DNA of 64,000 nucleotides from Chrysoporthe austroafricana (GCA_001051155.2 JYIP02000005.1:2108001-2172000), one strand, 5' to 3'; positions 22,459 through 32,896 are shown, numbered from the stretch's first letter. Notes: a model not told the origin generated them from the letters alone. Numbers and translations: made by a program.

Positions 22459-23939
22459 ATGGCCGCCCCTCAGCAGCAGAGCCAGCCTGGAGGCGGCGGC
22501 GCTCGCCTAAGCCGCGCTTCTGCATCCGATCCTACTTCGGTCGCAGACAGCATCTCGAGGGACCCTACAGAGGCAGCGTCGCAGATTCGGCGCTATGACG
22601 GTCAGTCGCCAGCGAGAAATAGCATCTGTCTGCGCCGCGTTATCGGCCCCGGAGGTGTGCTCGTCATCAGCCGCAGCTAACAGCAACTGCAGAATCATGG
22701 GTCGAGATCTCGTCCCAGCCGTCCTCCTCCTCCCTCTCTTCCATCGGCGACGACATCGTCACCACCGGCCTGCGGGTCGGCAACCAGTCCTACCCGCCCC
22801 GCCGAAGGCGACTGCAACACCACTACCACCAGTCCGTGCAACAGCAGATGCCCCAGTCCTACCTTGTGAACCCTGCCACGGCGCGGTCGGGCACGAGCAG
22901 CCAAGAGGAGTACGACGAGACCGAGAGCGAGGAAGATCGCATGATGACTTCGTCTACCGAAAATATGGACACAAGACCTGGACTCGGCCTGCGGCGGTCG
23001 CAGACCGCGATTGGTCCTGGCGCCGACCTGTCTGACTCGGAGGAGGACGACGATGGTACCGCCCTCGGCCGGCCGTCGCCGACGCAGAGCTTCCGGCCGC
23101 AGCCTAATGCGTTTTCGCACCCGCCTGCCCACCTGAACCAGCGCAGCTACTCCACCAACGCGGCCATACCGCCACACCACCTCCCTGGGAGACCATCACC
23201 GGCATCTCACAGGTCGCACAACCGTGCCCGCGCTGACTTCAGGAACCCGTCCTACCAAGCCGACCGGGATGAGGCGCTGCGCGCATCTCTCACGACCCTC
23301 CTCTCTTGCGCAGCCGCCGCTAAGAGCCTGCCGGGGCGGAGGAACCATATCGCTAGCGATCCCTCTTCAGGAGAGCCGATGATGGGCCCGGGCGTTGGCC
23401 CGAGCACGCAGCCGATGGAGCTGAGGCTGGTCCCGGAGTCGGATCTGGGAAATGAAAACTCACCGCTTGTTGGTCCCGCCGTACCAAAGTCATCCCCGCG
23501 ATCAGGCCAGCCCACGACCCGGACTTCGTCCAATTCGAGTGCGCAGAGCCAACCTGCGTCCGTCTCATCCAAGGAGGAGAAGTACAAAAGGACTGCGTCC
23601 GCGGGACAGCCCAGGTCGCAGAGGGCGGCCAAGAAGAAGAGGGCATCTGTGTCGGCCTTGGACGACAGCACTGTGACCTGGATCAGCCCTGCGACTCTTA
23701 CTTGGGTGCTTGGCACTGGCGTCGTACTGCTGGTTTCCGTCGTGGGCTTTGGCGCCGGATTCGTGGTCGGCCGCGAGGTCGGCCGGCAGGATATCCTCAG
23801 CTCGGCGAGCGGAACCGGAAGCATGAGCGCGGGAGTGAACTCGTCGTCATGTGGCGGCGAGGTCATACGCAGCACCGGCACGGGCACGTTGAAGAGGTGG
23901 CGATGGGGTACCGGCATGGCCCGAAGTGTGATCGCCTAG
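22459..23939 (+). CDS. Uncharacterised C-tail membrane protein with WVEI motif; candidate BNIP3/NIX-like receptor
   Basis: Two exons (22459-22600, 22693-23939; 92-nt intron GTCAGT..GCAG) give 462 residues. The splice builds ESWVEISSQPSSSS at residues 48-61, where W50-V-E-I53 fits the Atg8-interacting (LIR/AIM) consensus and is flanked by acid and Ser residues. A long disordered Ser/Pro/Arg region follows, with an acidic patch (DLSDSEEDDD), a conserved-looking helix DEALRASLTTLLSCAAAAKS and basic AAKKKR. One membrane helix spans about 385-407 and carries G399, G401, G403 and G407 followed by R408; a ~55-residue tail follows. There is no signal peptide. The plan (N-terminal LIR, disorder, C-terminal glycine-zipper helix) matches the animal mitophagy receptors BNIP3 and NIX as I remember them. 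I see no other family signature. The gene is well supported; the receptor role is a hypothesis. Confidence 0.85.
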
Positions 23940-24684
23940 GGGCCAGGATTCGTGACGGGATGAACAGGCACCTGGTCCGGCTGATTCCCCGCGCCAAGTC
24001 GAGGGGGGCCGGTACTCCAGGTCACAGGCGAGCACTTATATGAAGCATTGAATCGAAGCAACAACAGCAAGGTCATGTCGCTGTTAGGCGTGGCGCGTTG
24101 ACTTGATCTCGGACGGCTTTCCCTATGTCTCATTGTGTTTGGGCGTCGACGGTTTTGTTTTTTTACACGCGTGACGGAGTGGCTGTTCAGGGTTGAGATA
24201 CCACGACATTCACCTATCGACTTCGACTACGATTGGTGATGTCTCTTGAGTTGCAGGAGGCGGCGATACCGGTGGACCTGTGGAGCACACGCACACGACA
24301 AGTATGCAATATGGGCAAGGCGGGACAATAGCAGGCCGGGTAGGCCTCCCTTCGATTTTTAATACGACGAGTGTGCATTTCACTACTCGCTATCCAGTGA
24401 CGGCTGTCCTGAGGCCGAAGCAAAGTTGATTCTTCCATCCATCTGTCTGCTCTGAGACCCCTTCAATTACCGGAGATTTCTGAACTGCTGAATAATCCCT
24501 TTTTCATTGCATTTCAAGTTGATTATTTATCCTCTTATACCAATATCCGACCTCTATGTCCGTCAGTTTCCTCGCAATATAAATACATACAACCTTCACT
24601 TTCCCTTCCGCTCACGCTCATATCCACCTCACATCTCCAGGCGGAGGCTGTCGGTATGGGTACACGAGTACAGGTTTGTTGATA
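23940..24684. other. Convergent intergenic region
   Basis: It holds the 3' ends of the flanking convergent genes. No gene is seen; AT content rises from about 24350 to 24600. Confidence 0.5.
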
Positions 24685-25494
24685 TCAATGGAAAGAAGGG
24701 CAGAACATCTGGGCTCTGTATCCCTGGTCCCAAACCGCCCATGGCATCTTGGGGTCTTCCTTATTTGCTGCCCTGTCGAGTTTCCTCTTCGGTTTCCTCT
24801 GCTGGCTGTCTTCTACCCTCCTCTGATCTCTTGTCTGGGTCTCCACTTGGGCGTTGGCTGTGGCATAATCTGCCGTGCTGTTGGCCCAGGCAGTGCCAGT
24901 GTGGTCCCGGACCCCATCACCGGCCTGTGTCCTCTCACCAGTCCCAGCTCTTCCCTCTCCACCGCCACCAACCAAATCCCTCCTCTCCTTCAGAGCCGCG
25001 GCGATCTTCTCCGTCAGCTGCAGGTTCCTCGCTGCCCGGTCGGACGGCGTCTGCCCCCGACCGCCCCCAGCCCAGAACCAGCCCGGCGTCGAGGAATCCC
25101 CATCCTCGGACGCGGCGGTCCTCGCCCGGACGCTGGCGCGCCACCCCCGGCTCTCCTCGCCCTCCGCGATCGCGACCTCCACCTTCCACGCCTGCCCCTC
25201 GTCGTCGTCTTCCCCACCGCCGGCTGCGGCCCAGAACCGCCCGTGGAGCGGTCCCGACGGCGCGCGAGGCGCGGCCACGGTGCCGATCTGTTGGCAGCGG
25301 GTGATCCTCGTGGTCGGCGCCGCCGGCGCCCGGACGGGAGGCTGTGCGTCCTGTGGGCTCCGGGCTGCGCTCGTTGCGGCCGGGAGGCTGGTCTTTGCTG
25401 GGGCGCGGAGGGGAGAAGTTGCTGGTGGGCGGGCCGGAGGGGGAGCGTGGAAGGTGTATTTCGTCGAGGAGAAGTAGTGGATGTTGAAGGTCAT
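24685..25494 (-). CDS. Hypothetical protein, unknown function
   Basis: The minus-strand frame starting MTFNIHYFSSTKYTFHAPPP at 25494 gives 269 residues; the frame is open further upstream, but that part is Arg/Thr/Gln-rich and looks like UTR. The sequence is Ala/Pro-rich to about residue 85, then has a more structured segment (GRFWAAAGGGEDDDEGQAWK, VEVAIAEGEESRGWRASVRA, TPGWFWAGGG) and a helix LQLTEKIAAALKERRDL. The tail is polar, ending KEDPKMPWAVWDQGYRAQMF. I recognise no domain. The orderly central part argues for a real gene; the large overlapping plus-strand frame at 24676-25737 is Pro/Arg/Cys-rich and is probably its shadow. Confidence 0.5.
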   Translation of the reverse strand: MTFNIHYFSSTKYTFHAPPPARPPATSPLRAPAKTSLPAATSAARSPQDAQPPVRAPAAPTTRITRCQQIGTVAAPRAPSGPLHGRFWAAAGGGEDDDEGQAWKVEVAIAEGEESRGWRASVRARTAASEDGDSSTPGWFWAGGGRGQTPSDRAARNLQLTEKIAAALKERRDLVGGGGEGRAGTGERTQAGDGVRDHTGTAWANSTADYATANAQVETQTRDQRRVEDSQQRKPKRKLDRAANKEDPKMPWAVWDQGYRAQMFCPSFH

Positions 25495-26540
25495 CTCTGT
25501 TGTGGTTGTTACGGTCTTGGGGGTTCTTCTTTCGGTTTGGATAGGTGTGTATACTGGTTGTGGAGCGGAACGCTGCATCGTTCTGTTGACCCGGTTCGGC
25601 GTGCACGTATGGATAGGAGGACTCCGACGCAGACCTCGAACCATCTTTATTTATTTTCCTTTCTCATTTTGCTCAACTTTGTCAACACGTCCCCCCTATG
25701 CTTTGGTACCATGCGAGGAAAAGAAATGTGCGTGTGATCGACCTAACTATAATTCCTAGCTTACACTTGGGCGAGCCCTCAGCGCCCAAGTCCGTACTAA
25801 TTCGGGCCTCTTCCCACAAGGCTCACGAGCAAATATGGAGACTACACGTCTTAGCCCCGTGTTCATGAGCTCCCAGAATACGGGCGGTCCGAGCACGTCC
25901 ATCCATATCTTTGACCTTTCTAGCAGCGAGTTCTTCACGGCTGGCAACCGCCACCTCAGAAAGAGCCAGGTTCGACAGGAGACTTTGGGGCAGATTCACG
26001 TTCTCTGCCGCTTGTTGTTATCGTCAAGCTAGGTCGCCAGCCGGCAAGATGCCAGAGTTGGGCTGCCATTGTAGCCGCTGCCCATAGGCAGAACGTTCGA
26101 GATACCTACTTCACTCGCTGCGATCTTGGACGTCTCACGAGGCACACGACAGGAGAGATGATATAGTCTTTGGCCTAAGACATGGTTGAATCGCATGGGC
26201 GCAGCGACTCACGTGAGGGTACTCTATACACATGACGGACAGCCTGAAAATGAAATTGCGGCGTCTAGGTTCATTTAAGATATCATCATAATATACACTG
26301 CGCCCAGAGCGAACCATCTGCGGGTAAGTACGAATGAGCAGGAAGGAGGCGGCAAAAGAATGGGACAGCACCGCATGCCTGTCTATGCCCGTGTACGGAA
26401 CCACTTCGGATGGTTGGCTTGGAACGGAGTGGTATTTCCATGGACGTAGCGTATGTCTACTTTATGTACATTGCCAGTGCCTTGAGAACCCTATGTGAAG
26501 CAGCCATTGCATATTGGCTCTCTGTGTCTGTTCAGCAGTA
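25495..26540. other. Intergenic region with a perfect hairpin
   Basis: It should include the promoter of the hypothetical gene and the 3' region of the rhomboid gene. Short frames on both strands are unconvincing. The only clear structure is the hairpin at 25765-25791. Confidence 0.45.
25765..25791. repeat. Perfect 9-bp inverted repeat with 9-nt loop
   Basis: ACTTGGGCG and CGCCCAAGT are exact reverse complements separated by agccctcag. The role is unknown; a transcript end or a protein-binding site is possible. Confidence 0.6.
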
Positions 26541-28292
26541 TCATTTCTTCCCAGTCGTGCTGCCCAGCGCCTCTCGCGCCGGCTCCATCGCCCCCTCCGG
26601 CCGCTGCTCCGCCCCGTCAACAGCCTCCTGCCGACGCTGCGCTTCCTTGGCGAGCCTCCACCGCCCCTCGGCGAGCGAGGCGCAGCCCATGCCCGTCAGC
26701 ATGCCCGCCAGGTGCGACATCCAGTCGACGCCGCCGCCCTGGCCCCGCACCATGGGCACGAGCGCGAAGAAGGCCATGATCAGCCCGATGATGCCGAGCC
26801 CCTGCAGGCCTTCGTACGGGTCCGGCGGCAGGCCCAGGATCTTGAACCCGTCGAACCGGTACAGCCAGAAGTACGCGCAGATGGCGCCGAAGCCGGCCGA
26901 CGACGCGCCGAACATGTAGACGAGCTCCCCGCGCAGCGCGACGCGCGTCCACAGCGTCGCCAGGTACCCGCACATGCCGGACGCGGCGTACGTGGCGAGG
27001 AACGGCACGGGCCCGACCTCGGGGACGAGGAGCATCCCGCCGGCCCAGGCGAGGAACATGGCCTTCAGCAGGTGACGCGGGTCCTGGTGCGTCACCATCG
27101 CGGTGAGGATCTGGTGCGGCCGCGGCGCGACGAAGTCCAGGATGAAGTGCCTGTTGAGGTACTTCCACAGGCGGACGCGCCGCCAGGCGACGAACACCGC
27201 GGCGTTGACGAGCGCGATCGCGCCGACGGTGATGCCCGCCTCGGTGAGGCCGCCGCCGCCCACCTCCCGGCCCGGCCGCGGCGGCGCGACGAGGGACACG
27301 ACCGCGAAGAGCGCGGCCAGCACCGCGGCGACGAACGCCGTCATGGGCAGCAGCACGCGCCAGCGCGGGACGTCGGGCGGCGCGGGCAGGTCCGACGTGG
27401 CGGCCTCGTAGTGCTCGAGCTGCTTGGGGTGGAGGCCGCGGTGCAGTGCCGGGTCGTACGCCGCCAGGCCGCCCCAATTCTGCGCGGCGGCCGCCTCCTC
27501 CTGCCGCTGGCGCTCGGCCTCGGCGCGCTCCTCGGCCTCGCGGCGCGCGATGTTGCCGGCCCGGATCTTGTCGAGGATACTCTCGCCATAGACGGCGCGC
27601 GGGTTGTCATCCTTCTTCTGCTTCACGGCCCCGTCCTCTCCTGCGCCCGTGGCCGGGGGCTTCCCACCGCTGGTCTCCTCGGCCGCGGCGCTGTCCGCCT
27701 CCAGCTCCCGCAGCTCGTCCTCCGCCCTCAGGCCCGCGTTCAGCACCTCGTCCACGGGCACCTCCTTCCGCAGGTACTCCAGGGCCTTTTGGATCTCTCG
27801 CGGGGTGTAGGCGGCGGTGTTCACCCGGAGGGACGGGTCGTCCAGCGTCCCGGCGACCCGGCGCCCGTGCAGGATCCTGAGCAGCTTCGTCGCGCGGGCG
27901 GGCGTCATGTCCGCGAAGCCTGGGAAGATGCGGACCGTGGTCGGCATGTCGAGCTCGGCCTCCTTCTGGAAGGGCAGGCCTTCTGAATCCTTGTAGTCTG
28001 GAGGGAGATGGACGTAGTGGGTGAGAACCGTCTGTGTGAAGCCGAAGAGGGTGCGCCTCTGCGGCTCACGGCGGATTCCTGCTGGGCGCCATTGCTGTTG
28101 TAGCGCCTGCAGGGGCGAGGCAGTTGGATGCTCGGGGCCATGACACCTCGAGAGTGCCCATACTGAGATGCACCGCGCTGAGCCCACGAGCGGCGCGAAG
28201 CGCGTCGGTGACCTGATTCGAGCCTGCTGCCGCAGAGCTCGCTCGAGGCTCGGGCCCGACCGGAGGCAGCTGAACCCGAGGAAGGTGCTCAT
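26541..28292 (-). CDS. Rhomboid-family membrane protein, probably mitochondrial
   Basis: A single-exon frame of 583 residues. The N-terminus is Arg/Ser-rich and lacks acidic residues for the first ~17 positions, fitting a mitochondrial presequence. Residues ~80-310 are a soluble region with charged helices (REAEERAEAERQRQEEAAAA). About seven membrane segments follow from ~325. The rhomboid core is visible as RHLLKAMFLAWAGGMLL, then YMFGASSAGFGAICAYFWLY with the likely nucleophile Ser of GAS, and WMSHLAGMLTGMG with the likely catalytic His. Canonical rhomboids read GxSG; here the next residue is Ser (GASS), so activity is likely but not certain. The 1+6 layout recalls PARL/Pcp1-type intramembrane proteases. 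Its substrate is unknown. Confidence 0.88.
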   Translation of the reverse strand: MSTFLGFSCLRSGPSLERALRQQARIRSPTRFAPLVGSARCISVWALSRCHGPEHPTASPLQALQQQWRPAGIRREPQRRTLFGFTQTVLTHYVHLPPDYKDSEGLPFQKEAELDMPTTVRIFPGFADMTPARATKLLRILHGRRVAGTLDDPSLRVNTAAYTPREIQKALEYLRKEVPVDEVLNAGLRAEDELRELEADSAAAEETSGGKPPATGAGEDGAVKQKKDDNPRAVYGESILDKIRAGNIARREAEERAEAERQRQEEAAAAQNWGGLAAYDPALHRGLHPKQLEHYEAATSDLPAPPDVPRWRVLLPMTAFVAAVLAALFAVVSLVAPPRPGREVGGGGLTEAGITVGAIALVNAAVFVAWRRVRLWKYLNRHFILDFVAPRPHQILTAMVTHQDPRHLLKAMFLAWAGGMLLVPEVGPVPFLATYAASGMCGYLATLWTRVALRGELVYMFGASSAGFGAICAYFWLYRFDGFKILGLPPDPYEGLQGLGIIGLIMAFFALVPMVRGQGGGVDWMSHLAGMLTGMGCASLAEGRWRLAKEAQRRQEAVDGAEQRPEGAMEPAREALGSTTGKK

Positions 28293-28660
28293 ATCGCCAT
28301 CGAGTATGCCAGGTTACCGCATGGTCTGATTGGGTACACGATCATCAGATGAGGTGCTGAGGAGCTGGTTGTCGCATCTGCCTAAGTAATTACTGTGTGG
28401 TGAGATCTATGAAGCCTGAAGAAAATTTGCCTGCCGAGACCCCTGCAGAACCACAAGAACCCAGCGAGCGAGGGTTGCGAGCCGAACCGCCGGCCCCACC
28501 CCACGCACGTTGGACCCCAGCTCACTCTTACATGCCTTGTGTGGGTTGTGTTCATTCATTGCGATATCTATATCTATGTCATTTTCCCCTCCTCTCCTCA
28601 GATCGTTGAAAAAAACAAAAAAAAAACTTGCGATCCCTCGTCTAGGCTGTCTACCGATCC
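28293..28660. other. Spacer between rhomboid gene start and GMP synthase 3' end
   Basis: Both neighbours are on the minus strand; this holds the rhomboid promoter and GMP synthase 3' UTR. A run of A (28610-28626) is present. No gene is seen. Confidence 0.5.
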
Positions 28661-30907
28661 CTACTCGAATTCGATGGTTCCAGGCGGCTTGCTGGTGTAG
28701 TCGTAGCAGACGCGGCACACGCCGTGGACCGAGTTGACGATGCGCGTGGAGCACTCGGTCAGGAACTCGGAGCTGAACGGGTACGCGACGGCGGTCATAA
28801 AGTCGGTCGTCTCGACGGCGCGGAGCAGCACGATGTTCTCGTACACGCGCTTGTCGCCCATGACGCCCACGGCCCGGCTGGGATCCAGCGCTGCGAAGGC
28901 CTGCCCGATCTTGTTGTACAGGCCGGCCTCCCGGATCATGCTGATGAAGATGTGGTCTGCCTGGCGCACCATCTCGACACGCTCGGGCGTCGCCTCGCCC
29001 AGAATACGGATAGCGATACCCTGGGGCCGCTGTCAGCCAACCCCGTACAAGCACTGGAGAAGCTGCCCACTTACCGGTCCTGGGAAGGGGTGGCGCATCA
29101 CGAGGGTCTCGGCAATGCCAAGCTGCCGCCCCATTTCTCGCACCTCGTCCTTGAAAAGCTCGCGGAGGGGCTCCAATAGCTTCAGGCCGTGTCCCTCCGT
29201 CATCCTCTTGGGCAGACCACCCTGCAGACGTGATGGTAAGCTGACTGCCGAAAGCAGCTGCGGTGCGGCGTACTTACCACATTGTGGTGGGTCTTGATCG
29301 TCTGACTAGGGCCCTTGAAGGACAGAGATTCTATAACGTCTGGATATCTGTTGAGACGTCAGCACCTGGCGCAGACGTCACGGCACGGCCTGCCTTACAA
29401 TGTGCCTTGAAGGAACCATCCTATCTTGTCGGCCCTGTTCGGGTTCGAGGCGGCTTCCTTCTCGAGCTTCTCGGCCTAGAGAATGGTCAGGAACTAGAGA
29501 CTTGACGCAGGTCGTTGCGAGGGCACCAACCTCGGCCTCGAAAGCATCAATGAAGGCGCCTCCGATGAACTTCCTCTTCTTCTCCGGATCAGTGATGCCC
29601 CGGAGACCGGCGTAGAACTCCTTGGACGCGTCGACGACCCTGAGGTTGATTCCGAGGTGCTCCTATGTGCCCGCTGTCAGCTGCTGGCCCCGTGCGTAAG
29701 TCCACAGCCCTGTTTTATTCTGGTGCGCTCACGTTGAGGTCTTTCTCGACCTGCTCCCTCTCCTGGAACCTCAGGTAGCCGTGGTCGACCAGGACCGCCG
29801 TGAACCTGTCGCCGATAGCCTCGTGCATCAGCTTCGCAGCCACGGTCGAGTCGACACCACCGCTGACGGCGCCCAGGACCTGGCCCTTGGGCCCGACGAG
29901 CTTTCGTATCCGGCCGATCTCCTGCTCGACGAAGTTGCCCATGGTCCAGTTCTGGGAGGCGCCGCAGATGCCCACGGCGAAGTTCTTCAGCAGCTGCGTG
30001 CCGTTCGGCGTGTCTATCCCGCACGTCAGCAAAAAACCCCCCACAAGACGGACGGGGGCAGGCCTCTACTCACGCGTGACCTCGGGGTGGAACTGGATGC
30101 CGTAGATCGGCAGGGAGTCGTGGGCGATGGCGGCGTACTCCGAGTTCCTCGTCGTGGCGATGGTGTGGAACCCGTCGGGCAGCTTCGCCAGCTTGTCGCC
30201 ATGGGACATCCACACCTTCATGGCGGCGTCCTCCAGCCCCTGGAACAGGCGGTCGGCGTGGGCGTTGATGCTCTTGGGCGCCAGCTCGGCGGAGCCGTAC
30301 TCGCGGTGCACGCCGGCGACGACGTTGTCCTTGTCCAGGCGGTGCGCGAGCTCCTGCAGGCCGTAGCAGATGCCCAGGATGGGGACCTGCAGGTCGAAGT
30401 AGGCCGGGTCCACGTGCGGCGCGCCCTCGTCGTAGACCGAGTACGGCCCGCCGCCGAGGATGAGGCCGACGGGCTTGAACTTCAGCTCTGACAGCTTGGT
30501 CGTGCAGGGGAGCATCTCGGAGTAGACGTTGAGCTCGCGCAACCGGCGGATGATGCTGTGCGGTGGTTGCCCGGTTAGTCATAGCCACGAGGAGGCGAGG
30601 GCCCGCCAGGCACGGCGCCGACGGAGCCAGCCAGGCTTGGAGATGGGTTTGCAGAGGTCGAGCCTGTAGTACAGGCCGAGCATAGGCACGGCGATCTCAT
30701 CTCCAGCCCTGGTAGTCCACATGCGACGCGGGGAGAGTGAGCAGATATGACTAACAGGTGAGTGTACTGGCTCCTGTCACCCAAGTCAGTAAAAAAAAAT
30801 AAACCATGTCTTCCTCCTCGCGAAAAAGAGCATGCTCACCCGAAGTCCAAGACCAGAATGGTCGGGTAGACCTCATGAGGCTCGGCGCCATCCTCGAGCC
30901 TGGCCAT
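28661..30907 (-). CDS. GUA1: GMP synthase (glutamine-hydrolysing)
   Basis: Nine exons (30907-30840, 30773-30756, 30555-30074, 30013-29733, 29662-29531, 29475-29399, 29347-29278, 29221-29075, 29020-28661) join in frame to 544 residues. The enzyme converts XMP to GMP with ATP and glutamine. The class I glutamine amidotransferase domain shows [17 protein letters not shown], the nucleophile Cys in [16 protein letters not shown] and [12 protein letters not shown]. The ATP-pyrophosphatase domain has the P-loop [17 protein letters not shown] near residue 240 and ends in the GMP-synthase dimerisation region ([17 protein letters not shown]), closing [11 protein letters not shown]. Exon 2 is only 18 nt and encodes most of SQYTHL, an invariant part of the amidotransferase start, so it must be included. 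The intron count is high for a fungal housekeeping gene. Confidence 0.96.
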
Positions 30908-31340
30908 CTTGTTCGAATTGGCGAGCTGGAATAATGGGGGGGGGGTTGTATGGGCGCGAGAAGATCAGTTTGTACGCGGCGGACTCGAGCGCGCGCGATC
31001 GGCCGATGGCAAACCAAATAAATTTTATTAGAGAGCCCCTCCACACACCCCGCGGGGCAAGCGCAGGAACGCCAAATGCAGGGACCTGGGTGGGAGATAA
31101 GATAGGGTGTCGTGCAGGGGTCCAGGTTCTAGAGCTTCTGAAGACCTTCTGTAGCACCTGTCGCCGCACCCCCAATTCTGCACGATTACGATAATGATTA
31201 CAGAGCACCACCACCACCATTGACTCTGCACCTCCCAGGACGACGAGGTGTCATTTTACTACGATATACAGAACTAGACTCGCGCCTACGAGAACTCCAC
31301 CAGCGCAACGTCAGCAAGCCAGCAAGCTAGCAAGCTAGCA

Positions 31341-31372
<32 letters not shown>

Positions 31373-31435
31373 GCGCAGGAAGCGCCAACAAACCTGCCCC
31401 TCCCCCTCCCAAGCCACCCCCCAACCAACCAAGCC
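30908..31435. promoter_or_regulatory. Divergent promoter region of GMP synthase and the 31436 gene
   Basis: These 528 bases separate two divergent start codons. The right end carries the AGCAAGC/CAGC tandem tract just before the next ATG. Confidence 0.5.
31312..31373. repeat. Tandem AGCAAGC(T/C) and (CAGC)n microsatellite
   Basis: Three AGCAAGCT-like units pass into about seven CCAG/CAGC units. It ends about 60 bases before the start codon at 31436, so it is probably in the 5' UTR. Confidence 0.85.
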
Positions 31436-32140
31436 ATGTCCTCCGAGGCCGCGCCCATCTCGGCCCCGCGCTTCGCCGCCGCCCTCCGGGACCTCCCCCT
31501 CGCCAGCCTGCACCTCAAGGCCCTCGAGCTGCGCAACGCCCTCGCCCACCTCGCCTACAGCAACCTGCAGCTGCGGCCCTTCGCGGACGGCACCGAGACG
31601 GCCCTGGGCGGCGACGGCCGCCCGGACCCGGACTGCGCCGACGCCATCCGCGAGAACGAGGCCGTCATGGCCCGCATGCGCGAGCGCGTCCTGCTCGTCC
31701 GCGCCGAGGTCGAGCGCCGAGGCGTCAGCTGGCGCGAGTTCGAGGCCGGGGCAGCGGAGGAGGAGGAGGAGGAGCAGGAGGAGGGGGATGACGGCGAGCT
31801 GGGCGGGAGTAGTCCGCTTGTGAACGGCACGGGGACGAATGGGGAGGCGGCGGCGGCGGCGACAACGGCGCCTGCAGAGCGAAACCCTTGGACGGACGGG
31901 ACGTTCCAGATAGGCACGATCCGGGCTGTGGACGGCGAGATACAGATGGTCCCGGCAGAACCAGGACAGAGCGTCAGTGCGGCGGCAGCAGCAGCAGCGC
32001 CGCCCACGACACAGCCGGCGGGCACAGGGGAGAGGGGTGCGGGCGGAGGTCGGCTGACGGACGAGGAGCTGCGGCGCATGCTGGAGGAGCGGCTGGAAGA
32101 CATGGGCAGCGAGGAGGAGGACGAAGGGCTGCATCTGTGA
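31436..32140 (+). CDS. Uncharacterised fungal protein with conserved-looking helical N-terminus
   Basis: A 234-residue single-exon frame. Residues 1-~105 look helical and orderly: PRFAAALRDLPLASLHLKAL, ELRNALAHLAYSNLQLRPF, then CADAIRENEAVMARMRERVL and LLVRAEVERRGVSWREFE. The rest is a Glu run, Gly/Ala linkers, a short segment with NPWTDGTFQIGTIRAVDGEI and a C-terminal acidic helix GGRLTDEELRRMLEERLEDM. No signal peptide or membrane helix is seen. I do not recognise a named family. The helical repeats suggest a small subunit of a protein complex. It is divergent from GMP synthase. Confidence 0.8.
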   Translation: MSSEAAPISAPRFAAALRDLPLASLHLKALELRNALAHLAYSNLQLRPFADGTETALGGDGRPDPDCADAIRENEAVMARMRERVLLVRAEVERRGVSWREFEAGAAEEEEEEQEEGDDGELGGSSPLVNGTGTNGEAAAAATTAPAERNPWTDGTFQIGTIRAVDGEIQMVPAEPGQSVSAAAAAAAPPTTQPAGTGERGAGGGRLTDEELRRMLEERLEDMGSEEEDEGLHL

Positions 32141-32896
32141 CGCTTCCATCACCACCCCTGGAAAGCCGGACGAGGAAACTGGATCCTGGTAGGCCCGGCA
32201 GTAGAGACGGGGAAGCACGCATAGCACTGGTAACGAAAAGGATTCATTGGGATGGGAGGGATGGGATGGACGGAGGGATAACATGGCTGTGTCAATACCC
32301 AATCATGAGATCACGAAGCGACTTCAGGTCGCCCTGCCATGGACGGAAGGACAGTTCATTATGAGAGATTCTCCGATGGCATTCATCTGTCTACCTCTCA
32401 AGCCCAGCGCCCTCAACCTCACCCACCCCTCCCCCCATCCCAACCATTCTCTAGTCTTCAGTCCGGGGGAGCATACTCATGAGGCGCAACAGTAGCCTTA
32501 CCTACCCTCTGCTCGGTAACCATGCTTCGACGGGCGAAAAAAAAATTGAACTGTCCCTTCCTCTCCACTACCTGCTCCTCTTCAGTCCACCCCCTCAAGA
32601 TGAGCTCCGAAAACGCCTCGCAGTCTGACGTGCCTAGCCCAATGCAAGAACCAGCCATGCACTCGAATCGATGCGGTGTAAGGAGATGGGAACTCGGCCT
32701 CCCACCCCGACAAACGGAACAAATGCCAATATGCACAATGAAGAAGCAAAAAAAAGAAGAAAGAGAAAGAAAAAGAAGGAGGAAAACGAGATTAAAGACA
32801 GGATTTGTTACACGCATTACCCAGAACTCCTTCTCAATGCAGGATGTGTGGTGCTTCTCTCGCCCGGGGGTCCTGGGCGGCAGCTAATAGCGGTGC
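32141..32896. other. Convergent 3' intergenic region
   Basis: It lies between the 3' ends of two convergent genes. Poly-A/purine stretches at 32540-32550 and 32750-32790 are the only features noticed. Confidence 0.5.

Noticed and set aside
24676..25737. 353-codon plus-strand frame
   Set aside because: Pro/Arg/Cys-rich shadow of the hypothetical gene on the minus strand, which has a more orderly product.
26514..27986. 490-codon plus-strand frame opposite the rhomboid gene
   Set aside because: Arg/His/Gly-rich antisense shadow in very GC-rich DNA; the minus strand shows rhomboid motifs and membrane segments.
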